From the NCBI GenBank assembly GCA_026874595.1, contig CM049320.1, positions 35,312,214 through 35,376,213 on the forward strand: a stretch of 64,000 bases of DNA, in the 5' to 3' direction. The position numbers were made by a program, and so were the translations under genes. This stretch comes from Sipunculus nudus (taxonomy: Eukaryota; Annelida; Sipuncula; Golfingiida; Sipunculidae). Shown here in pieces: positions 58,601-64,000 of this stretch. The notes beneath the pieces were generated by a model. The model saw nothing but the letters and a program-made list of their open reading frames with translations, made no database searches and was not told the origin of the DNA. Numbering within the stretch: the stretch's first letter is position 1; the number at the start of each line of letters is the position of its first letter.

Positions 58601-60198
58601 CGTGATCTGATTCTTCCAATGCCTCAATGAACCCCTGAATGTCTGACTCTTCTCTCTTCTTAAAAAGACTCACTAACTTAGAACCATTTTCTCGATTAAT
58701 GTCATGTGTCACCTGTAATAGTAGTGATAACACTTATTGCATGTCCAACGAAATAGAAATTATAAACTTTTATTGTTTAATCTTTTGTAACGATATTATT
58801 TGCTTGATTAATCTGCTTCCGCTACTTTTCTATTAAAACAGTATGACTTGCAATCTATGATCAGGAAGGATACCCACCCAAGAAAGGGGAGATGTTTTTT
58901 AAGGGTATATACACGGTCACACAGTGTGTTTGTCCCCAGAGACGTATGTAAAGTGTAGTTATAAATATTCTGGATTTACTCGCACAGGTATACATGGTAG
59001 TTAACTGTGGTATTGTAAAACACTATGTACATGGTACTTAACCCTGTTGATTGATGAGGTGCTCTAAGACTCAGTAATCATTAGGGATATTTTGTTGCAC
59101 AGATATTTACGGTGTTGTAGCTTGTTTATTAAGAGGAGATCGCTTGTGAATGATAGCTAGTCATACTGTATGCATCTATGTATACCATATTTATACTGTT
59201 GTAAGGCATTAATGTCCACCTAAAGGTTTGTTTGTTCCCTGGAGATACATGTTCTCTGTTTGAAATTATTTCAAAATCATACATGCCACTCTTCCCGTTT
59301 TAAGTTCCTTTCGGCTACATTGACAGTAATATATAAATAATGCGTATGTAGGTCTTTTTCCGACTAAATGAGAGTATATAATTTAGTTTTTGGTCCTGAC
59401 GGATAACAACACTCCGGATATTTTTCAGACTGCTAGCCCGAACTGATGAAAGTGTCGACGCAGAAACTTCGTTCAAGAGGCCATATTATTATCTGTGGAC
59501 TGCTTAACCAGGAGTGGTCCACGTCTCAATTTTCGGGAACGGGGGAAGACCATAAAAGATCGGGAGAAGACAAGGATCATGTCGAGACGCCATCAGTTTT
59601 TAAAAGCCGGCTCACACCTGGTAATCTCCGTGAGCATTCGGACTCATTACCTTGACTTTAAGACAAAAAAGCAGGGCACTTTCCCTGGAAGACTTTCGCC
59701 AGATGGAGTTACATTTGCTTGTTCGGGGACCAACTGGCGGTTGATCAGTGTTCCACGTACTAGGTTGCAAACATACACACCGTGAATAAATAAACTACCA
59801 GCCTAGACCAGTGACCATTACAAGAATGCAAATAGGTTAAAAGCCAGTTTATCCGACGCAGTTACCTATAAGCTGGCAGCCCAAGTCTCTGACACGACAG
59901 GGGTTTCTCTGTGGATATATGCAAACTATCAGTCTGGAGCTGTGACCATAAAGAGCCAGTATACAACTTTGGCCGGAAAGAAGGTCTTACTGCGGATATT
60001 TTTTTATGACCAGACAGTTGGCTTACACAGGAGTTACCTGTATCCTGACTATTAAGATCAGTTGCCGCTTGTTGCGCATTATATCAAGCCAATCCAACAG
60101 GCTGTCGAACGAGGAAATGCCGATTCTAATTTCTGGCTCATACTCCTGGGTCCGAGCCATGTCGCTCACACCCCGTATCTTCCTTTGTTATTCTTGGT
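33823..60198 (-). CDS. Multi-exon gene: CARD-like domain, membrane segment, two C-type lectin-like domains
   Basis: Twelve exons were joined from GT/AG sites and reading phase: 60038-60160 (coding part), 58577-58712, 58313-58410, 57754-57967, 55957-56142, 54013-54153, 53285-53545, 44112-44252, 41917-41976, 39295-39354, 38385-38429 and, tentatively, 33823-33857. Every junction agrees in phase, giving about 499 residues. Residues 1-87 look like a CARD or related death-fold domain; about 155-168 is a hydrophobic segment; about 180-299 and 302-434 are two C-type lectin-like domains; 435-474 is a Ser/Thr-rich stalk; about 476-491 is a second hydrophobic segment. The predicted topology is CARD inside, lectin domains outside. 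This points to a pattern-recognition receptor coupled to CARD signalling, which is inference. Least certain are exon 12 and any 5' UTR exon. Confidence 0.72.
33858..38384 (-). other. Intron 11 with tandem and simple repeats
   Basis: It contains diverged tandem units of about 130-150 bp at 34490-35080 (GTAGGTGGCGCC, TGTGCACGAGAACGCCAT-like cores), a (GA)n tract at 36330-36380 and a GC-rich GTTAACGGACGGCTGGCCGG segment near 37068-37105 that also ends the array at 49645-52445. No further exon was recognised. Confidence 0.45.
38385..38429 (-). CDS. Exon 11: second hydrophobic segment
   Basis: 45 bp, phase 1 to 1, acceptor CATTTTCTTTACAG and donor ATTG|GTAGGT (or GTAG|GTATGA four bases later). 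It encodes SAVVSSPTVFIILI, the start of a second membrane segment. Confidence 0.6.
39295..39354 (-). CDS. Exon 10: stalk (possible alternative last exon to 39125)
   Basis: 60 bp, phase 1 to 1, acceptor TTAATTTTGCAG and donor GTTG|GTGAGA. It encodes HKDDTQENRVLSSSVSVAV. If the donor is not used, the frame stays open to a TGA at 39125 and would give a secreted or differently ended isoform. Confidence 0.65.
40410..40567. repeat. Short element bounded by TGTTACG and CGTAACA
   Basis: The 158-bp segment begins TGTTACGAAGG and ends CCCCGTAACA, as gypsy-type LTRs often do. It also contains GGTTTCGAAACC, a B-box-like palindrome, so a tRNA-derived SINE is an alternative. No flanking duplication is seen. 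Confidence 0.35.
40800..41070. repeat. Degenerate minisatellite of about 29 bp
   Basis: About nine units of the type CCAGTGCCGCCAGTTGGGGA recur with many substitutions. The two overlapping ORFs here are repeats, not genes. Confidence 0.7.
41917..41976 (-). CDS. Exon 9: stalk
   Basis: 60 bp, phase 1 to 1. It completes the last Cys of domain 2 and adds PRDQEQKRSDPTSRNTVAK, a polar stalk. Acceptor ACTGTAG, donor AAAG|GTTTGT. Confidence 0.65.
42404..42945. repeat. Tandem repeat of about 145 bp, four units, in intron 8
   Basis: Units start at 42404, 42519, 42664 and 42810 with GTCTGTAATTCAATAGGTC-like openings and contain GAGTTATCGCGCGCGAAAGA and GGCTGTGGCGGCCATATTGG. The first unit has an internal deletion. 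Confidence 0.75.
44112..44252 (-). CDS. Exon 8: second half of C-type lectin-like domain 2
   Basis: 141 bp, the same length and phase as exon 6. Acceptor CACACCTTTACAG, donor TTT|GTAAGT. It encodes NCAVANTTGNGEAWYAVEC and HERHLVLGIC, the closing half of the fold. It is 9 kb from exon 7 because intron 7 is filled with old LINE and tandem repeat DNA. Confidence 0.85.
44340..44960. other. Intron 7 segment, possible LTR-like remnant
   Basis: A stretch with GAGAGAGAAATGAGAGAG, an AATAAA near 44777 and GTAACA near 44935 hints at a degraded LTR, but no matching ends are visible. Unassigned. Confidence 0.2.
44985..48640 (-). pseudogene. Degraded Tx1/L1-like LINE ORF2 in intron 7
   Basis: Fragments on the minus strand in several frames follow the order of an ORF2. 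Endonuclease at about 48247-47915 (GGNFNIVLDYIDKCGGRQ, then SFTWRQKQPSIKCRLD); reverse transcriptase at about 46850-46620 (WILKKRLIHWNGF, from a F.KAFDS.EW motif, then GVRQGAQLSPYLFIICTEIL); C-terminal part at about 45420-45000 (DQCSFHKG, KYYDIEKN, ending IVTLI and stop). Frameshifts and stops throughout show an old, dead copy. It is unrelated to the LINE at the left of the window. Confidence 0.7.
49424..49598. mobile_element. Pogo/Tc1-mariner-type MITE in intron 7
   Basis: A 175-bp element with terminal inverted repeats CAGTGGAACCCC at both ends, flanked by TA (49422-49423 and 49599-49600). Subterminal ACGACCACC / GGTGGTCG motifs are also inverted. It has no ORF. A (TA)n microsatellite of about 45 bp follows directly. 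Confidence 0.8.
49645..52445. repeat. Diverged tandem array of about 300-bp units in intron 7
   Basis: Units near 49645, 49965, 50290, 50560, 50850 and 52265 share a CTCAGGATGCAGAGGTT-like opening, a TTACGGGTA.GATT.GTTCC.TGTTA core and a GTAAAATTTC block. G runs sit at 49888-49906 and 50462-50474. The first three units are the clearest; later ones are very diverged. Confidence 0.6.
53285..53545 (-). CDS. Exon 7: first part of C-type lectin-like domain 2
   Basis: 261 bp, phase 1 to 1. It encodes SCNAGMSWCEEIMGSC, then W..ARAACEDIGGRLSVLPN and LWIGLHGEDWFE, a clear lectin-like first half. The donor AAAAG|GTATAG is good; the acceptor CCTTGTAG has a weak pyrimidine tract. Confidence 0.85.
54013..54153 (-). 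CDS. Exon 6: second half of C-type lectin-like domain 1
   Basis: 141 bp, phase 1 to 1, acceptor TTTTTATCTCACAG and donor CTG|GTAATT. It encodes NTRCALLHAGEGFIMPWHC and ends ALCQ, the usual Cys-W..C..C closing pattern. EPN, QPD and WND calcium/sugar motifs are missing. A basic GRRKTRRRHGH run occupies the long-loop region. Confidence 0.85.
54235..55430 (+). pseudogene. Degraded LINE with C-terminal C2H2 motif in intron 5
   Basis: Plus-strand fragments in several frames: YEGEARLRSSSNTVQHDVF and then FTDGELLNRRRLYAVTKVRS (54235-54474), HDFGLTISSSNTEVMHQPAP (from about 54500), KQLLYGELVSGKRSIGGQRR (about 55065-55125) and a C2H2-like LCPICGRFFPVRISLTGHLKTH-type end (55345-55415). This is a common animal LINE reverse transcriptase with a terminal zinc finger; the clade is not assigned. 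Shifts and stops show it is inactive. Confidence 0.7.
55431..55956. other. Remainder of intron 5, AT-rich
   Basis: No feature recognised apart from short A and T runs. Confidence 0.4.
55957..56142 (-). CDS. Exon 5: first half of C-type lectin-like domain 1
   Basis: 186 bp, phase 1 to 1, acceptor ACATAATAG and donor GGAA|GTAAGA. It encodes NYAEAKQWIEGQC (the A..xC start of a lectin-like fold) and WLDIKRETISWKWVDGT, the WIG-like core and the W.W.DG signature of these domains. Confidence 0.85.
56143..57753. other. Intron 4, AT-rich, no feature recognised
   Basis: No repeat family or additional exon was identified in about 1.6 kb. Confidence 0.4.
57754..57967 (-). CDS. Exon 4: hydrophobic membrane segment
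   Basis: Acceptor GGTTGCAG, donor CCA|GTAAGT, 214 bp, phase 0 to 1. It contains RVPKATHVAFLTLLIIVNP, a short hydrophobic stretch preceded by Arg and Lys, which fits a signal anchor with the N-terminus inside. Two in-frame Met codons (EMVMISLNIR) directly before it could also start a shorter protein with a cleavable signal peptide. Polar Ser/Thr residues with two Cys follow. Confidence 0.7.
58313..58410 (-). CDS. Exon 3: linker
   Basis: Acceptor CCTTACAG, donor ACG|GTAATT, 98 bp, phase 1 to 0. It encodes a polar 32-residue linker (KQDKDVPEDLKIL, ending GYRPNRHT) with no recognised domain. The Gly codon at the exon 2/3 junction is completed in frame. Confidence 0.7.
58577..58712 (-). CDS. Exon 2: second half of CARD-like domain
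   Basis: Acceptor TATTACAG, donor AG|GTACTG, 136 bp, phase 0 to 1. It encodes GSKLVSLFKKREESD and then GFIEALEESDHE, matching the pattern of the last CARD helices (LLDLL..RG..AF..FL.AL.E). Exons 1 and 2 together give 86 residues, the usual size of a CARD. A death or death-effector domain cannot be excluded by eye. Confidence 0.75.
58713..60037. other. Intron 1 with an unassigned GC-richer segment
   Basis: The part 59390-59820 has two overlapping plus-strand ORFs and an AATAAATAAA near 59785. It may be a fragment of a retroelement. No family was recognised and no splice-consistent exon was found on the gene strand. Confidence 0.3.
60038..60198 (-). CDS. Exon 1: start codon and first half of CARD-like domain
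   Basis: The ATG at 60160-60158 has G at -3 and +4 and an in-frame TAA shortly upstream. It encodes 41 codons, MARTQEYEPEI at the start and DSLLDWLDIMRNKRQL inside, typical of amphipathic death-fold helices. The donor CAG|GTAACT is strong and ends in phase 0. The sequence TTTTTTTCAG just above 60198 is a good acceptor, so a noncoding 5' exon probably lies upstream. Confidence 0.7.
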
Positions 60199-60887
60199 CT
60201 GAAAAAAATATATATGTAGTTTAATACTGATAGATGTACATTAATATGCTAGAAAATGGCGCTTAGGTTGACGAATACCTATGGTCCATTTTCTTCAAAG
60301 CATTAACTTGATTTATTTCAAAATATATGTTGGTAAAGCAAGCACTTTAAATACTCTGTGACGCGGTCCTTTTGCCACTGACAGGTCTGCATTTTGGCAC
60401 CAAAATAGAAATACAGAGAAATAAATGTAGTTTGTTTATCGAATATTTAAAATAAAAACCGACGTTCAAATACTGAATGATAGGGAATTAAAGAGAATCC
60501 AAATACTACGTGTCAAAATGTGCTACATATCAAAATGAGTAAGCTGCTGAATTATGTTTCTCCAAAATATTCCACTAACTTGATAATCACCAAGTTCGGC
60601 ATATAATCCTAAAGAAATACCTCTAGTTCCTCTCTTGAAAGTTATAAAAGTGTTTATAAATAAATATCTCGTGATATGGTTAATGCATAAACGTATGTGA
60701 TGTTTCCTAATAAGAAATCTTATAAAATACTGAAATATAGTGAACCATAAAACATTCATGATTCTTATGCATTTGACTATGTTATCACTATCTGTGATCA
60801 GTCTCGTTTAAAGAGTGAATTCAGGTGATGATTCTGCAATTTTATTAGACATTAAGTGCGGAAATCAAATGTCTGTATTGTCATATA

Positions 60888-60955
<68 letters not shown>

Positions 60956-61439
60956 ACACCAAGAAACAAGCCTTCTTTGGACATGACCATAAGAGATTAA
61001 TACTGATAACTTGGTGTTAGAATAACTAGCCCGTATAGTCTCATGAGCAATCTCTTCTTTACATAATAATATGCGAAATACTGCGACATGTATTGTTGGC
61101 ATGACCATTCCTAACTTAAAAGTGTTAACGCAATATAAAACACAAAGATAAGGTTATTTAACTAACTGATATAGTCTAATGCACCTTTATATTAAACAAG
61201 TCCTTTGACATGTTATTCCTCATTCATATAGGTAATTGATTTAGGAATTGTATGTACTTTGTATTTTAAATTTAGAATGATGTATACACCTCCGTTATTC
61301 AAGCAGTGGTTTACCTACAGAATTAGAATTATTTCAGTTTAAGACAGTTCAAGAGGTAACATGGCGGTTGCCCATGCAAGCAACCTCTCATTTTATCCAT
61401 GCGCTATGAAGTTCCGGTAACAACCCCACCTGTGGGTCT
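60199..61439. other. Upstream region of the lectin-like gene with (TA)n tract
   Basis: A (TA)n microsatellite covers about 60882-60952. The promoter of the minus-strand gene should lie here or further right, but no core element can be singled out. Confidence 0.4.
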
Positions 61440-61585
61440 TGGGTTGGTGACATATATATTTCTAGATTTCAGAGCACTCCCCCTGGATCGGACCGATCGT
61501 TAAAAATCCATCGATTCTCGACTTGGTTTCGAATTTACCATCCATGGTGGTTGAGTCCTGTGCTCTATCCCCCAGACCACAGTAG
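61440..61585 (-). mobile_element. tRNA-derived SINE trace
   Basis: On the minus strand TGGTCTGGGGGATAGAGC (about 61577-61560) resembles an A box and AATTCGAAACC (about 61537-61527) a B box, 35-40 bases apart, as in tRNA-derived SINEs. The body and tail are not clear. Confidence 0.45.
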
Positions 61586-62336
61586 CAGTATATTATTTAT
61601 TTGTTTTTTGGATTTTTGCTGTTGCAGTCCTATATAGGTCACCTTGAGTTAGTAATTCACTGTACTTATGTTCATGTTAATGTTTATCTATATCTTCAAT
61701 GTCGAGACAGAAGTGACTAAGACGAAATATGTAGTCCTTGTAAAATGAATTTGTCACGGCCGTGATTCGTACTTACATCCGAGCTTATACATGCCTTCTG
61801 TTTCTTTTGATCTTGAACTATACACACACAGATAAAGGCATGGAACTATGCTCAGATAAAACGCGTGGATGGATGGAGGTCACTTACTGTTGTTTAACAT
61901 TTACAGAGAAGTCTAGTTAACTCTGATGTTACGTTGCCATAATGAACACAGACGCGAGAGCGAACCCTAACGGAAAACGAGTCGCGCACCATTCGTTAGG
62001 TGTGTTTCAATATAAACGACTCGATACGCAATATATAGTCTCTTCTTCACAAGCATATTACAGAAAGAACTTTATATTACCAAAGTGATTATTCTATAAT
62101 TAAACGTATGTTTAAATCGGTATTTATCTTAAGATAAAGAACATGCCTCTATTTAAAGTTACTTTCCCTCTACGTCCCGCATTTCAAGTGTCACACGTCC
62201 CTAATCAATTAAACGTCATTGTTATAGAGAGAGGGCGCATCGTATAAGCAGTACATGGTGCCTTTGAAATTTTATTTATAAACTCTAACAATCCCTCCCC
62301 ATCACTTTCATTAAACATCATCTGTGTTTTCAGCAT

Positions 62337-62381
<45 letters not shown>

Positions 62382-63680
62382 TACCATAACACATACACTA
62401 CGCACATGTCCACATATATATAATTTATTCATTGATTTTTTTAACGATGCCTTCGTTGTCTGTATTATGTGTTACATGTTCAGATTCTATGTTTGAAAAT
62501 TACATGATACATTTTGGTCTGTTAAATGTAACTTTTTAATATTGAAGTGAATCTAATAATAAAGATATATGTAATCACAAACATTTAGTAATTTCAATAA
62601 GTAATAATAATATAAAAACTGTTCATATAACGGGTCATTCTTTGATTTGAGTGATGAGCGTAGACAAATTTCAGCCTATTGGATTATGTTTTCTATCCCG
62701 AACTCTCCAATATATTCAGTCACGTCAAATACAAAAGACTGTACCTGGCCCCATGATAAATATTCAGTACATTGGTCCATAGTTACACTGTTTTGTATCT
62801 GTTTATGTAAGTTTTTTGCATAAGAGCCACAAAACAAGAATTTAACAACCTGTTTTAATCATGCAATAGATCCACCACGCTGTTGTTAGTTAGAGCGGTG
62901 AACCGTGTAAGGTCCAACTCCTTTGAGCCAGGCACGAGGAGATCATGGAAGTTAAAGTAAACTCAGATATATGACACCCAAACAATTCACAACCATACCA
63001 CTGTTGGCTAGGTCGATTCATTTTACATTGAAATATCAAATGACGTCAGCGATCATAACTACTTGTTTCTGGTTTAAATATTAATTTAACCTACTAAGTA
63101 ACCTCCTATGTGAAGTTTGCTTACAAAAAGTACGTCTTTTAAGGACTAGCTTTGTGCGGGTTCTTGTACACTAGCATTCCTGTGCTCGGTCCCTTTCCTC
63201 AGGTGTAAATGGAGCTGTACCTCAGGTAGCTGTTCCCAGTGTTGCACCGTTGAAAATGAATCCTTATAATCAACTTTATTAATAATACCTAAGAGCTTAA
63301 TTTGGGTAACACTTGCCAGATTTGTTTTAAACATAAGGCCCTCTTTCCATCTTCGGTATTATTTACCTTTTTATTAATTTTTCAGCCTCAACCCCCCCCC
63401 CGATACTCCACTGTTTTATAAATATGCGAGTTAATATAATGACATGAGAATATGAATATTCAGCTTCATAACAACTGTTAGTATTTGAAAGGCTTTCCGC
63501 TCGATTCCCATGAGATTTGTCTGTTTGTTGAGATAGCTAGCTGAACGAAAGCAACTATTTTTTTTTAAAATGTTATCAAGTAAATTAAATTTTTTTTCAC
63601 AAGATAAAGCAAAAGAATTATATGTTCAAATTTATATTTTTAGGAACTGAAATAAAGTAACCAGGTATATATATATATAA
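61586..63680. other. AT-rich intergenic DNA with (CT)n tract
   Basis: A (CT)n microsatellite lies at about 62338-62373. I see no other gene or repeat family. Confidence 0.4.
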
Positions 63681-63689
63681 CAATCTCAC

Positions 63690-63775
63690 AGCTCCTGTTG
63701 TGATACCGGTACTAGAACTCGCGATCTATGCTCTTAGGATACCTGTGTGCTGACAAGACCACGGACTCCGGTAAA
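63690..63775 (-). mobile_element. Second tRNA-derived SINE trace
   Basis: On the minus strand GTGGTCTTGTCAGCACACAG is A-box-like and GCGAGTTCTAGTACCGG B-box-like. A short (TA)n tract follows on its 3' side. Confidence 0.45.
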
Positions 63776-64000
63776 ATGCAAAGTTTAACAATGCGCTTTT
63801 GCGCCATTGACTTTAGCATGTTCAAAAACGATTGGAAATTTTTATCCTAATTTTGAAGAAATATAAATATTGAACCCCTCTACAGTTTGATTTCATAACG
63901 CAAAGACAAAAAAATTTCCCAATATGGGAGGGGGATACTCATATACTTCTCATATACCTATTACTAACCTTAATGAAAAAAACTTTGTTTTAATACCCTA

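Noticed and set aside
59446-59785. Two overlapping plus-strand ORFs of 69 and 96 codons
   Set aside because: No recognisable domain, no supporting splice sites, and they lie in an intron of the minus-strand gene; likely a retroelement fragment.
1-64000. CRISPR arrays, bacterial operons, riboswitches or rRNA genes
   Set aside because: Introns, LINEs and SINE traces show nuclear eukaryotic DNA; the direct repeats here are satellites or element-internal repeats.

Overview
This window looks like nuclear DNA of a mollusc, most likely a bivalve. The reasons are the intron-rich gene model, the C-type lectin-like domains, the tRNA-like SINE traces, the tandem repeats built on GACCTTGACC, and several LINE lineages. 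The assignment is an inference; no species marker is visible. Everything below was read by eye. No alignment, search or structure prediction was run.

Left part (1-22394): a nest of retrotransposons. The host element is a two-ORF, jockey-like non-LTR retrotransposon on the minus strand. Copy 1 runs from before base 1 to about 12046. It has a 580-codon ORF1 with three zinc knuckles and an ORF2 with endonuclease and reverse transcriptase but no RNase H. A second, 5'-truncated copy X (12061-22380) lies between 14-bp target-site duplications, and a shorter copy Y appears nested in X. Adding up the pieces gives a full element of about 9.2 kb with an unusually long 3' UTR of about 4.1 kb, full of tandem repeats and hairpins. 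Inside these 3' UTRs sit three insertions of small ORF1-only elements (E1, E2, G1). E1 and G1 are about 1.8 kb, each with one intact gag-like ORF. The ORF1-only elements and the LINE share a 3' terminal domain with a covarying hairpin and a pentamer tail. This suggests that the LINE reverse transcriptase mobilises the ORF1-only elements.

Middle part (22395-33800): gene-poor DNA with tandem repeats, a large foldback of ATAATGTAA-type units, a duplicated 0.7-1 kb block and a short minisatellite.

Right part (33823-60198, minus strand): a multi-exon gene assembled from splice sites and reading phase. The order is exon 1-2 (death-fold, CARD-like), exon 3 linker, exon 4 hydrophobic segment, exons 5-6 (first C-type lectin-like domain), exons 7-8 (second such domain), exons 9-10 (short Ser/Thr-rich stalk), exon 11 (second hydrophobic segment) and a tentative terminal exon 12. 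Every junction keeps the frame. The predicted protein is about 499 residues: an intracellular CARD-like domain on a membrane-anchored lectin-like ectodomain, a plausible innate-immune receptor. Its introns hold degraded LINEs, a pogo-like MITE, minisatellites and tandem arrays. From 60199 to 64000 I see only repeats, tRNA-like SINE traces and AT-rich DNA.
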